In this document: positions 12,568 through 29,512 of the stretch, piece by piece | How positions within the stretch are numbered: position 1 is the stretch's first letter | Layout of the letters: each line of letters starts with the position of its first letter | Assembly (NCBI RefSeq): GCF_933775445.1 | Contig: NC_065875.1 | Location: 2,604,001 to 2,668,000, forward strand | DNA length: 64,000 nucleotides | Direction of reading: 5' to 3' | Source: Argentina anserina | Taxonomy: Eukaryota; Streptophyta; Magnoliopsida; Rosales; Rosaceae | The notes under the pieces: generated by a model | What the model saw: the letters and a program-made list of their open reading frames with translations, nothing else | What the model was told of the DNA's origin: nothing | Databases searched by the model: none | Made by a program: the position numbers and the translations under genes

Positions 12568-15338
12568 TAAATGACTTTATATCCAAGGGTTCATGTTATG
12601 TGTAAACACGTGTGTCAAATTTTGTATCACTCAACCGGACAAATTGAATATGGGTGAAGGAAATTGAAATAAAACAAAATATAAGAGTAATATGGTAACA
12701 AATGCACCCTTTGATGATGCACACCCTTTCATAAAGCAATCCAAAAAAAATCATTTTCAAATGATTCCAACTCCAAGATGATATATATAACATGGTGCGT
12801 TCTGGAATGAGCCCTCCAAGAGCCCAACCATTTTGGACAAACGGCGTCAATTTATCCGTCACGGTTAAATTCTACGTAAAAGTTTTACTGTGAGTTTCAC
12901 TGTCTTGCACCAAAACACATGTTATGTCGCACCTGAACATGAGTTGGGATCAAAAACCCATTCATCTTTATTCGAATCAAAAACTTGATGAAAACCCAGG
13001 GGTTCTCCATCTCCCTCTCCTCTCTTTCGCCCATCCTCCACCTCAATCTCCCCCATATCCAACGACCCCTCTGCATCTTTGACACCATCCAATCACTTCC
13101 CTGATGCTCCCACTATGTTAATTATCCGAGAAACCAAAAACTTGAAACCGTGCATCCCACCATCGTAAGTCTCTTGGGTACTTTCGGATTGATACCTGCA
13201 ATCAAATTATCTTCAAAACTGCAATAGATCCAACAAGTAAGATTGCAGAAGGCCATGAAACCCCATTTTGTATATTGAACAAGCTTTCCGGAGTTAAACC
13301 CAAAAGAAGAAGAAACGACGGTGTTAAACCCAGAAAAAGAAGAAGCTTAGAGCTAGTTAGACACCAATCCGAGAAGTTGATGATAGAATCGGATTGGGCT
13401 CACCAAAACGTGGTCTAGAAAATTGTCGAAACCTTGGGAAGTCGGCATATACTACAATCCCCAACGAGACTGTGAATTGAATGGAACTAGCTTTTTGCCA
13501 CACCCAGATTGCCCATTTGTGTAGCACGTAATCTCTAAATACACCCGGGTTGAATTAATAAGGACACATACCCATCTTCAGCTAATCGAAAAAGAAATTG
13601 AACACGTAATGGAAAGAAAGGTCGGGCCTTACCCAAAATCGGAGATTGGAATTACTAAAACTCAAAGGTCTTGCCGGAATTCCAAAGCCCGACGATGGTG
13701 TTGAAGAACAGACAAATAAATCCTGGGTCAGACTGATAAAATTTAAAGGAAAAGCAAGTTTGGATTGAAGAAAGGAGGTTAGGCTTACTGAACACGAGGG
13801 AACTCATGGAATCGCCGGAATCCTTCATTAATTCGATTTGTCTCAAACCCGATTACTCAAGGTCTCATTACCAAAAAAAAAAGACTCAAGGTCAAAGTCA
13901 GACTTACTCAAACTTATCCACCCCCACGTGCTTAACCCGTGCAGAAAAAAAAAATTCCGAAACGTCTGAGCGTTTAGCGGACGTCTGCGGGACACCCCGC
14001 ATGGACCAATCCCGCGTGGCCACGTCATCAAAATGACTTTTGGGCTCTCGGAGGTACGGCGCATAGCAGAATGCTCCATATAACATCTACGCACTTCAAT
14101 TAAAAAAAAAAAACCTTACGTGCTAAATCTTTTTACATGATTTCAAGACTAGAATGATACGAGTTAGCTTGGCCACACTCTACTGCAGCTTTACTAAGCA
14201 TTATATATATATATATATATATATGTATATAACTCTCAAATCAGTGAAATGACAACTACATCAGAAGCTCAGAAGCTCTTATAAATAAATTTTATAAGAG
14301 AACAGTCATTTATGTGTAGGTAAATATATATTAATAAACATATTTGAAGCTTGTTCACTGTTCTATAGCCCTTATTAAAAACATGGATCTTCTATGGCTT
14401 CCGGTTATTATCACATCACCTGAGATATATAACCCTAAACCCTCAGGACCAATTAACTGATATACAGTAACTTAAAATACATCCCTTAACCACAGAAAGA
14501 ATTGTTTCCATTACAAATCGTATCCCCCAATTCCAAGAAATGCTACAAAACAACAGACAAAACCAGCTTAGAAATTATTGACAAAGAACAAAAATTAAAT
14601 AAATAAGTCATCCAGCAGTAACAATTACAGAAACGCCTTCTAAATGATCATTATGTGAACCACAAAGCTCTAACTTGAACTTTTCCTTTTTCCATGCCAA
14701 TCTTAGTCATATCAAACAAAAAGTACAAGCAAGCAGAATAGTCAAGAGACCCTTGCAAATCAGTTGAAATATTTTACCTAAGTATTACACAAGTTAATGG
14801 TAGGTTTCACGTGAATATCTCCTTGAAGTCCATGAACATTGGCCACATAATTAACAGTAACGAATCCTAACTCCGCTCAACAGTCTCGACAAGCTCATCA
14901 GTGGCTGAAGTGGCGACATAGAAAATCAAATTAGCCTAATGTACAATTTACACACAGACAATTAATCATGCATTTATCAATATACTTGTTCACCTAGAGT
15001 AATTCCACCGATACAGTTTATTAGGAAACAATATTTGGACAATCGATATCATTGAAACTAAAGTAGTGAGCTTCCACATAGCATCAAGGATCATGACTTT
15101 TCTTACATAATTACATGCCCTTCTAACATCTAAGGTATATAATATATGTTTTAGTAAATAATAAACTTGCATTCTCGAAACAATTCAAATTAGGTACAGT
15201 AAGTTATAAAATATTTGCTACCAACTCAATTAAAATCATGGTGCTTTAACCAAATAGACTCAAAACGATGGAAGTCATCCTCTCCACAATTTTGATCATA
15301 AACACAGAAAATGAAGATATTTCACACCCATAAGCACT
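12568..15338. other. Intergenic region with microsatellite, no supported gene
   Basis: Short ORFs near 12600-13090 and 13650-14090 show no recognisable domain. An (AT)n tract lies at about 14198-14225. A stretch on the minus strand near 14865-14925 reads as an open frame ending in a stop, which could be a last exon of a decayed minus-strand gene, but no partner exon could be proven. Confidence 0.4.
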
Positions 15339-15475
15339 CAAAATTATCTTGTTACAGCAACATGCGCTGGGAGAGTCAACCCCTCTACGGAGACCGTCAA
15401 ATACTCGGAAGGGATGGCTTGTAAAGGGGTATGACCCCGATATGCCAAAACCCTTTAAAACAAAATTATCTTGTT
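15339..15475. mobile_element. Short insertion (107 bp) flanked by 15-bp target duplications
   Basis: The 15-mer CAAAATTATCTTGTT is present exactly at 15339-15353 and 15461-15475. Between them is a 107-bp GC-richer segment beginning ACAGCAACATGCGCTGGG and ending CCAAAACCCTTTAAAA. An exact 15-bp duplication around a short segment with an A-rich end is the hallmark of LINE-mediated retroposition (SINE or a retroposed small RNA). I do not see clear RNA polymerase III box A and box B motifs, so the source RNA is unidentified. Confidence 0.65.
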
Positions 15476-16754
15476 GCATGATGCAAACATCAGCAGTTGA
15501 CTGCCTTTGTATATGCAACTATTCATTTATATACAACTGAAGGATTCATCTTGTTTGCTATGACAACTGTTCTTTTACAACCTTTGGTTCATCTGTAACT
15601 GATGTTGAAATCACTATCCCTTTCTTATTCTAGATAGTGATTGGACTCTTGTTTGTCTAGTCTTGTGCTTAATAATTGCTATAACTCCTCAGACCATAAT
15701 TATCACTGACTCCCTCATGGTGTGTTCTTAAGGACCCAACTTTGTAACCAAAATCTTTAAACAAACATTGAACAGAGTCTGTTACCATGAAATCCAGCTA
15801 ATATAAACATAAAGGCTGTCTTTATGGGTATCTCAAGTTGTGTCCTTTCATTCTAACATGACTAGCATAAACTCGTCATAGAATGACCCATTACCTCAAC
15901 TACAAGACGCATACACTAACGATCTGTATTCTCTCCAGAATTTGAAACCTTGGACACAATATCAAAACAAAACAAGCAATATATAATGAATTACCTGAAA
16001 GCTTCCAAAGGCAAGGGCTGAAGGGCATCACCAAGAGGTTCAGTTCTCTGGTGTTACAGCTACCACTGAAAGAGCCCATACAAGTGACCCTTTGCCGAGT
16101 CTGGGCATACACAAGAATTGATGACGAATTGCAATAAGTTACGTTCGGGGAGGAGTAATTCTCAAATTTCTCAATTTGTTGCATAACAATAAATCTCAAA
16201 TCAACTCTTGCTTGATTAAACTCAATCATCAAACTCTCATCTCCAACGCAATCGCGAATCAAATATGATTCTAATAATCAGAGAATCAAAACCGAGAGTA
16301 AAGCTAATTAAAGATTTACCGTGACCCAATCAAGTATGGAGAATTTGAATTGAGATTTGGATTACCTAGAAAATATGCCGCGTTTGGCTCTCTCCTTCGA
16401 CTTGGTTCTTTTCAACTTCTGGTCTTCAAAAATGGCATCGTCATCTTCGTCTTCTTCCACCTCTTCTTTGCCTCCAAAATCCTCAATCGTATCAACCGAA
16501 ATCGATGGGTCGAACCATGGGAACGGCCACCCTCTGTCCAAAAACGGTGGTCGAACTGCACCTCATCAATACGGACAATCACTCTGTGTTCGAAACCATT
16601 GTTCTTAACAACTGCCCATTACCTCAATATGAATGAGACCGTCGAATGCTTATGGATACCTGGTAAAACGATTCACAAATCGACATCTTTAATGATCGGA
16701 GGGTGAACAGAGCTTACGAAAGCACTAATTGAAAAACCTTCGACGGTGGTGGTG
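15476..16754 (-). other. Possible decayed minus-strand gene, unidentified
   Basis: On the minus strand, two exon-like pieces can be seen: an open stretch around 16360-16520 with an acidic run (EEVEEDEDDDAIFED followed by a basic stretch) ending at a possible GT donor, and a short AG..GT-bounded open stretch near 16005-16065. They sit directly inside inverted arm B. No family is recognised and no complete reading frame can be built, so I do not call a gene. Confidence 0.3.
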
Positions 16755-17093
16755 GCGCCTCTTCGACGATGAGGGGAGAGCGGCCTTGTTCCCCCGGTCA
16801 ATGATCTAGATCTGTCAATCTGACTTTGGCTATTTCAAATCTAAGCTACGAGTTTCTTCTCAGAAAAAAAAAATCGGGGCTGTGACTCTTACCCTACACA
16901 CCTCGGTCTGCTTCGTCGAGCCGCGCCGGAAAAATGACAGCTGTGAGTTTTTGCCGAACTGGCGCCCACGTGGAGATCCAGAGGTCGATTTCAGCAGCCA
17001 GCGCCAATCGCAGCTTGACACGTAATGGGACAAAAGAGCTGTGTAGCCGGTGCCGCGGTGCATTATAGACAACGCCCTACGTGCGTAGCTAAT
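16755..17093 (-). repeat. Inverted-repeat arm B (pairs with 6893-7195)
   Basis: Reverse complement of arm A. The homology starts near 17093 with the CTACGYRC region and fades near 16755 past the ATTTGAAATAGCCAAA block. The arms are about 9.6 kb apart and face each other. Confidence 0.75.
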
Positions 17094-17226
17094 TAATTTG
17101 GGACGTGATGAACTGTAGGTTGGGTTTGGTGCGATTCTCCTCTTTTTCTCCTTGTTTCTTTCTTTCTATAACGATGAGTATTCAGATTTTCCTCAAATTC
17201 ATTTTCGTCGAATTGTTTCATCTTTA

Positions 17227-17574
17227 GTTTTTTTTTAAATCAAATCGACAACTCTTTATTAAATATGAGAACTAAACATTATAGAAATTTGCTGCAATAG
17301 CATCCTGAAGAAAACTAGGAGCAGAACAATAAAATTCAGCTTGATCTAGAGAACAAGTATGGGTTGCCAATGTATGAGCCACAGAATTGCCCTTACAACG
17401 AACATGAAGCAACTTCCAAGTTGGGAGATTGCTTAGCATAGTCCAAACATCCTCATAGATACGCCCAAGAACAGACAAATTGGGAAAACAAGCAACACCC
17501 AATTGTCTACATACCTCTTGAGCGTCGGTTTCTAACAAAACCGGCGTAATACGCTCAGCAAGAAACTCCATCAT
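17227..17574 (-). pseudogene. LINE (non-LTR retrotransposon) 3' remnant with RNase H-like domain
   Basis: The minus-strand frame 17574-17272 encodes about 100 residues matching the C-terminal half of the plant RVT_3/RNase H-like domain: an acidic LLETDAQEV motif, GRIYEDVWTML, a HVRCKGNSVAHTLATHT motif and the FLQDAIAAN end. In the minus direction it is followed by an AATAAAG-like signal and an A-run (17229-17237 on this strand reads as T), as expected for a LINE 3' end. The reverse transcriptase is absent, so this is a 5'-truncated dead copy. Confidence 0.75.
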
Positions 17575-17599
17575 CTATAGCTATTGGGTGTCCCTCCCT

Positions 17600-20500
17600 T
17601 GTACTCTATTCTCCTTAAGAAAATATCACCTCTTTATAACACAATAATGTTCTTCGTGCAATTGTACCTTTCTCGTAGCGAGGCTTTGGTTTAACCTCCT
17701 TACATTGTATTTACTTATTTTTGCATATTAATAACATATCGAGAAGTCAATTTTTCCGCACATAGACTTCCTAACCTTACTAATATTGGTGCCGAGACTA
17801 GTGTACGTATTTACGTAGTTGGAAACACTTCCTGATTCAAGTGTAAGTACGTATAATGTATGTAAGGGATATACTCTTTGAGGACCATGAAATTTCCCCA
17901 TAAAATTTGGTGATGGACATTTATTGTATTTTCCGGTGTTGACCCCCAGCCAGGCCTCTGGTCTCAAACACACAGAGAACTGGGTGTTGCATATGTAATG
18001 TCTCTGTAATTCTGTACATGATGTATTGACAACCATTCACTGCATTTCTGTGGACACCTATCATGTTGTTGACTGGATATTTCCCCGTTCAATAAGACAT
18101 ACCGGACCCCAGTTTTTTGAGTTCAGCCTTCCATTTTGGGACTACCCACATTCCCGTTTCTCTTCGTCCTTCCTTTTTGTTCTCTTATGCTGTTTCATCT
18201 CAATTTTCTCAAGGATCCATGTGATCGTTGTTGTCTGTTTGAAATTACAACGTCTAAACTTGTCAAGTCACAAAGCAATATGATAAAATGGGGTAGGGGT
18301 CCTTTAAATGGGGTTTTGATGAGATTTGGTGCCATATAAAAACATAGGGTCTGAACTTCTACTACATCTATATACTCGATTATATACAATATATAAATCC
18401 GTTATGAAGGTGTAACAAGTCAATATTCGCTTAACAATTAGAATGACATATAGGAAAGTTAGACTAATGCTATAAATCGGTGAGTCTAGTTTTTTAGTTA
18501 ATCAAAATTAGGTTGTTTGCTATTTAGTATTCACAAAAGATGGAGTTAAGTTTTAAGTTGAAGTTTTGAAGACATGAATAAGTATTGAATATAGGGTTAG
18601 GTTAGTAGATTGAGATTTAAGTTGGAAAATGGAGTACTATACAACACAAAAGTCACTTGGTTTCATTGACAGTTGATGTCAGTAGCTCAGTATTGCCAAT
18701 AACCGATTTGAAGTGACCAAGTAATAGTACGTCCTACTAGAAATAGTCCATCATGAGTACCCTAGTTCAATGAACTTCCACTCTACTCAAGTTGCAAATG
18801 TTTGTGTGGGACAAACCATGTTGTGGGGGAATGCATTTCCATGGCCGTGTAGTATAGGAATTTTTTTTTTGGTCGCCGTGTAGTATAGGAATGCGATTGA
18901 AAAAAGTCTGTAATCAATCCTTGATTTTTCTTTTTTCAAGAATTGTTTTTGTTCATGGTGAAATAGGATTTAGAGACAAAACTCATTCGTTTGTTCACGA
19001 AGTTTCCCATTATAAAGAAAACTCATTTCCCTTTACCTTCAATCAAGAGCAATAATTCCTTCAAACTTGGTCATCATCACCCCCATTAAATTTGCGAGCC
19101 CAATTAGCTATGGTAGATTGATTTAACCTTTCAAGCAATCAGCATTCTTCATGATGAAGGAAATGGAGAGCAGGGTAATTCTCCCAATTGATAAAAGCAT
19201 GGTTTGACATACAAAGACATGTGACCTCAAATGGAGAAAGGGGAGATGTTGCTTTAGCCATACAAATCCCTCTTGTAATGACTACGGAAGAAAGCTTAGA
19301 AGGTTTTGAGGTCTAAAGAGAAAGTGATTTGCAAAGAAAATGTTTGTTTTGGAGTTTAGGCTGGATTTGAGGCGCAAGTCAAGGCTTTGATGTGATGAGT
19401 GAAGTCCTTGTAGTTTTTAGTTATGGCAAAAGGAGAAAAAATCAAAGTCTTTGTCTGGGAAATTATTCTAGACAGTTTCCGAATGAATATATGTATCTGA
19501 GTGGTTGTTGGAATTGAATAAAGAAAATAATGTGTCTTAAGTGGTCCAGCTAACCATCACCGTTTTGTAATTGTTTTATATAAGACTAGTTACACTTGGG
19601 TCTTGATATCGAAGTCCCATTTTTATAGTGAAAGTTTCAGTTGTTTATCAAGACTTGATTATGATACATCTCGTTGTGTTTAGTGATGTGTGTTTATCTA
19701 TTTAATATTACTGATAGATTCTCAATTGTTATAGTCTATTTACAATGCAACTTTCTGAGACATTTGAACAATATGATGCTTAATCCAGAAAAAGAGAAGA
19801 ATGAAATGGTGCAATCTGAAAAAGGAAAAAGTTATTTTAGTATGAATCTGCATCATATAACTATTTTGTTAAGACACATTATGAGATTCATATTACATTT
19901 TATTATCTATGTTCTTTGGTTTCACTTGCATAATTACATATACGTGACATTTAAATGATATCATATTTTTCGTTGAAATTATTACACTCTTATTTTTGTC
20001 ATTAAATAGTAGATACGGCATTTGTACACATTCTATATCTTTTGTGCGCGGGAAGTGCATATTGCCCGCCATATTGTACAAAATAATGAAAGTATTTGAT
20101 TTGATTTTGAGATCATTTTCTTCACACTAATATCGTTTTCTTTTTTTCATGTTGCATGATGAAATACAAACTAAACCGACTTAAGGTTTATCTAAATCAT
20201 TCTTCATGTGTCCTTTTTGTTTCTTATTCTTTGTTCGGCCAAATTATTCTTTCATTGAGAAATAGTAGCAACGACATAATACATTCCTTGCTATCTAGTC
20301 TTTAGACCTAATCAAATTTGAGCAAACTTGAGCGTGAATGACATACTTCCGAATATGATTGTAATTACTCATGTCATTGTTCAATCTATTCATTATTTAA
20401 AATTATGTGGTAATTGTAATTGTCTCGCGTAATATATGAATTTAGAATTATTTTTCTTCTTCTCATATATTGATGATAATGTACAAATAGTTTTCTGTCG

Positions 20501-20860
20501 TCAATGAGAAATTTTTGTTTGAGAAGATGCAAATCCCTTGTATTCTATCAAATGAAAAATCTTGGTAGACAAAAACACACATAATTAAGAAAGAGAAGAA
20601 ATGCAGAGACAGGGAGACAAAAACAGAAGAAATGAAAATAATAAAAAATGAACTAAAACGAGTGAAAACTCCCAATATATAAAGCTCATAGAGTAATGGT
20701 TAGCTATGAAAAGAGTCAAAGGGGAGTTAGCAACCTTTCGAAAAAAGATAAAGGCAAAAACTAAAGAGAGAGAGAAGAGAGTGGGAATGGCAATGGAGGT
20801 ATCAGAATCATCATCACATATCTCATGAACAACAACAAAACCCAAGTGCTCCACTACTTT
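17600..20860. other. Intergenic region upstream of the NDR kinase gene
   Basis: AT-rich sequence with many short ORFs, none with recognisable domains. A duplicated block GTGTAGTATAGGAATKYKATT around 18847-18895 flanks a T-run. Nothing else could be supported. Confidence 0.45.
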
Positions 20861-20889
20861 CTTCTTCTTCTTCTTCTTCTTCTTCTTCA
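20861..20889. repeat. (CTT)n microsatellite in the NDR 5' leader region
   Basis: About nine CTT triplets just upstream of, or inside, the first noncoding exon of the NDR kinase gene. Pyrimidine-rich CTT tracts are common in plant 5' UTRs and promoters. Confidence 0.85.
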
Positions 20890-21039
20890 AAACCCAACAA
20901 CACCTCTTTAGGGTTTCACTTCACTTTTGTCCTACCGGGTTTGTACGCTAACCCACATATACTCCATTTCTTTCTCTCGCTTGAACCCAAATTCTGATTT
21001 GCTTGGAATTCACTTCTGTAGTGTGAAGTTGCGATTTTT

Positions 21040-21974
21040 ATGCCAAAGGTAGGATTTTTATTGCCACTGTCGCTTTCTCTCATTGTCTGATTTTGTTGGG
21101 TTTGCTTTGTTTCTTATTGGGTTTTTATTTTTAGAGTTTTGTTTTGTGGGTTTGATCGGATTGGTGGGAATTGATTAACCTGTAGCGTTATGTCATTGGG
21201 TTGTCTCTGTTGGATTGGTTGGATCGTCAAAGTTTGATTTTTTTTTTCCAGTTTCGGAATTGGTGTGGTATAGTTGTGTGTTTGATAGGAGGAAATGTGA
21301 GAAAGTAGTAAAGATTTGGGATGCTAGATTTGCTGTTTTCGAGTAATGGGGGGGGGGGGGGGTGTGGGGTTTTCTGCTAATTTGAGGGTTTGGTTTGGTT
21401 GGTTGTTGTTATGGCTGAAAAAGGTAAATGGATGAAGATTGGTCAGATTTGAGATTTTCCAGAACATTTGACTGGTGTCAAATTGTACCCTTTGCTTTTG
21501 AAAAACGAGAAATGGACAAAGGTGATGACTTTGTGGAGTTGTTTATCTGATAGTTGTAATGGGTTTTTGTGTTGAGTAGTTGTCGAGTGTTATTGACTGT
21601 GATTGAGTAGCACATTGACTGCTTCATGAGGAACTTCAGGCTTAGTGACCTGGTTTCCAGAGTTTCTGCTTTTCTTGGATAGAGGTGTTCTTGCTTCGTC
21701 TTGTGAATATTACTTGCATTGACTACAACGTACTGTGCAGTCAATTGTTTTCTGCATGATTTGGTTTATAATTGGATAGAAATGCTTATTGGGGATGCGA
21801 TTTGTTAGCTAACTCATGTTTTGTTTGTTTGTCAATGCAGGAAATATGCATTGCTCAATGCGGTAATTGATGATGAACAGGCATAGAGACTCTTATCTGA
21901 TGACTTCTGTTATCTTCATTATCGGGGAGATAAGATGTACATTTAAAAGACTGGGTTTCGTGTTTTGGAATTAG
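21040..21974 (+). promoter_or_regulatory. Upstream ORFs in the spliced 5' leader of the NDR kinase gene
   Basis: The leader contains an intron at 21049..21840 (GT..GCAG). Three short ORFs precede the main ATG. One starts at 21040 in the first leader exon and reads across the splice to TGA 21868-21870 (12 codons plus stop). A second is 21846..21866 (6 codons plus stop). A third is 21870..21974 (34 codons plus stop, two adjacent ATGs), ending 15 bases before the main start at 21990. Such uORFs usually reduce translation of the main frame. The leader intron also holds a G-run at about 21347-21361. Confidence 0.6.
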
Positions 21975-21989
21975 TTAAGGGAAATAAGG

Positions 21990-26829
<4,840 letters not shown>

Positions 26830-27383
26830 AGTGCGCACTGGAATTCACGTAACTCCAGTGTCAGTAGAGATCCCAACCAAAGACAACGATTTGGTGATTA
26901 ATTTATGATTGTGCGAAAGATGGAGGGCAAAGGCCCCTAACATTTAGAACAAGTGGTTTGGCATTTTAGTTAGCTTTTGGGTCTGCTAAATTGTTTTTTT
27001 GTCACGTATTCTGCAAAGTAAATATGGGTTCTTTTTTTTTTGAAAATTGGTGTGTATTCTTTATTTCTTTCTTACATTGTCAGAAGATCAATGTACAATT
27101 GTCAAAATTTGTTCATGTATTGAACTTGTGTTGGTGGTAATCCTACCAATGCTTTATAAAGCAATTGTTTTGTCGTAGTCATCAGTGTGACCTCTCCTGT
27201 CATTCCAAATTTGACAGGTTGACAAATGCAAGTTTTGAAGACTGGTTTTGATGCATTCAGAGTTTCAGACTCATCAGCTACCAGTACTCAATCGTACAAG
27301 TGTATAACACTATAACCAGTTATATCAAATTACTTTGCTGCAAACCGGTTATATGGTAAGGGTGGGGAATGCAATGAAGAACA
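26830..27383. other. 3' UTR and intergenic DNA after the NDR gene
   Basis: Sequence after the NDR stop includes a T-rich probable 3' UTR to roughly 27150. No other gene is seen before the SPOT1-like fragment. Confidence 0.5.
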
Positions 27384-27782
27384 TTTCCTCCTGAGTATCA
27401 CTGAACAAAGTCCAGAAGAAAAATGTGACGTTCAACCGTGTGATTCTTCCTCCCGAATATCAGTGCACAACTTCCAGTTTACCATTGATTTAACGCATCC
27501 ACATTTCTTTTTAGAAATTATCATATTCTTCACCTTCAAATCCTTGGAGCTTATTCTTCAAATTCGTCAGTCTCATCAAGTTCTTCACAAAGTGCAAGTT
27601 TTTTTTTTCCTTACCTTTTGCGATGTTTGAAAGCAAAAGGCTCATAAATATCAACATCTGCTTGAGGAATATCAATTGCCTGATGACATTTTACAACCAA
27701 ACACTGCAAACTTCTCCTGAATAGCATCCTGCAAGCGATCTTCAGCTTCATCTTTTGTAAACTCCGTAACAGTGCCAATCAT
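27384..27782 (-). pseudogene. Decayed fragment of the SPOT1/DUF7906-like gene
   Basis: This piece aligns in the same orientation to about 38890-39230 inside the intact gene at 37665-40544. Shared blocks include TCCTCCTGAGTATCACTGAA, CACCTTCAAATCCTTGGAGC, TCATCAAGTTCTTCACAAAG and ATATCAATTGCCTGATGA. Indels and substitutions, including a T-run replacing part of a Lys-rich codon stretch, break the frame. Only the middle of the gene (about 110 codons) is present, with no sign of the 5' or 3' ends. It is a local duplicate, not a retrogene with visible tail. Confidence 0.9.
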
Positions 27783-27941
27783 AGGACCCAAGAGATATAT
27801 ATAGATGTTTGGGACTTTGGGGTGATTAAAATACAATAATTTACATACACTGGCAGCTCATCTTGTTGGAACTTGGAACAAGAAGCTGATGATCAGTAAT
27901 GGTCAGATAACAACGAACATGATTTTTAACACAACTGCAAG
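27783..27941. other. Short spacer between pseudogene fragment and MITE
   Basis: Nothing recognisable; it ends in the left target duplication ACTGCAAG (27934-27941). Confidence 0.5.
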
Positions 27942-28217
27942 CAGTGGCGGAACTACATTGAGCTTTTAAGGGGTCCGGACCCCCCGAATAAAAATGTGCA
28001 TTTAGAAAGTGAAAAAAACGAAATGATTTAGAAGGGAAGTACTGGGCAAACAACAAAACATGAATGGTGACTTGAATCTTATGCTATTTTTTATTTACTA
28101 ATGATTTTATTCATGTTAATTCAACTTATATTTTTTTGCATATCGTAGCAGTAAACTGACTAAATTCTTAAGATTAAATCCGGACTCCCCTAACTCTAGA
28201 TCCTAGTTCCGCCACTG
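27942..28217. mobile_element. hAT-type MITE, 276 bp, CAGTGGCGGAACTA ends
   Basis: The 14-bp terminal inverted repeats CAGTGGCGGAACTA are perfect at both ends. They are flanked by an 8-bp target duplication with one mismatch, ACTGCAAG (27934-27941) and ACTACAAG (28218-28225). An 8-bp duplication points to the hAT superfamily. There is no coding capacity. A C-rich GGTCCGGACCCCCCG stretch lies just inside the left end and a related one inside the right end. Confidence 0.85.
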
Positions 28218-28225
28218 ACTACAAG

Positions 28226-28751
28226 CTTGGCAACAAGTGATGGGGAAACGGGTTGCTAGCGACACCATAATTAAACAAGGAAAAGCGCACTCATAAAATA
28301 TGGCGTAGCTATTTAGCGCGTAGTTAGGTTTCATAATTACATATCTAGGTTTAAACATCTTGCAAAAAACTTGGAGATACGTAGACTCGGAAACTAAAAT
28401 ATAAAGCCAATTGGCAATGAAACATAATGAAAAGATAAAACCTAAGATTTCAGATCTTGGGTTACTGCATTAGCATCAACAAAAGAACTTGCAATTCTCC
28501 ATGAGCACGCAATTCACTAAACAGTTTAGTGACAAGGTCGGTATCTGTAATCTCCGAAGCACATCCTCTTTACATCATGTAACAAATTTTGGAGTTTTGA
28601 TAACCTCACCTCGCTGGCTGTCCTGTTACAACTTACAACTTAAGGGCATTTCCAAGACTAGTTATTTTAAAGAAATTCTGAAATTTAGCTAGTTTTTTTT
28701 ATAACTTTAATCTCCAGCATAATAGCTAAAAGGTACTTAAGTTTAGCTTTA
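28226..28751. other. Intergenic region left of the LTR element
   Basis: No gene is recognised. The last 100 bp contain repeated TTTAGCT words that continue on the far side of the retrotransposon, so the element probably landed in an older AT-rich repeat. Confidence 0.4.
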
Positions 28752-29389
28752 TGTCACGCCCCGCCAACCTTCATATAATTTTCCTTGGACATTTCTGAAG
28801 CCAGCATGGCTCAAGGAAGGTATTAGAGATTACTTGAGTATTTTGGAAGCATCTGGAAGACTTTAGAACCATCTGGAATGTCATAGAATGTTATAGAAGA
28901 CTTTGAAAGATCGTAGAAGCCTATAGAGAGTCATAGAAGGCTCTGGAAAATCTTAGAAGTCTCTAGAAGGTTTGAGAACCTTTGGACATCTCTGGAACTC
29001 TCTAGAATGTTGGAGAGGCTCAAGCACCTAGACCCCTCCGAAAGTCTCTAGAATACGTAAGGTATCACTTTGACTTGTATAGACTTGTGTAGAACTCTCT
29101 AGAAGCAACTACACTTGTACATAGTCCTAGAATTCTCTAGAACTATTAAGGTAGGATGGGGAAGCCTATAAATAGCAAGGCACCCCTCACATTTGATTAA
29201 TCAAGTAAGCAAGTAATCAAGCTATTGAGCATACTTGTAAGTTTTCTTGTTCAATATAAGTTCTCTTTCGAGATATTCTCTTTGCCTTTCAATTGTTTTA
29301 GCAGAGCGTTTGTGAAATTAAGGCTGACTTAGCATAAGAGAGTTGCTAATGCCGCACGAGTTACATAACAAAAGAGTAAGCTCATGATA
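28752..29389 (+). repeat. Left LTR of the gag-chromodomain element
   Basis: Contains a TATA box TATAAATA (29167-29174), probably the element's promoter, and an unusual internal run of degenerate TAGAAG/TCTGGAAG words across about 28840-29020. Its final bases read ATGATA where the right LTR has GTGACA, a mutation of the terminal CA. Confidence 0.9.
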
Positions 29390-29512
29390 GTTGGTATCAG
29401 AGCCGAAGTTCGATCAAGAGTCTAGCTCGACACAAGGGCAAAGAATGGCAATCTTGTTGGTAGTGTTTCCGACATCACGCAAGAGAAGGGTCATGAAGAA
29501 CTTGTCAACCCG

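Noticed and set aside
15900..16262. 120-codon minus-strand ORF as a gene
   Set aside because: No family match, and the more plausible exon-like piece in the same place is in another frame; evidence is too weak.
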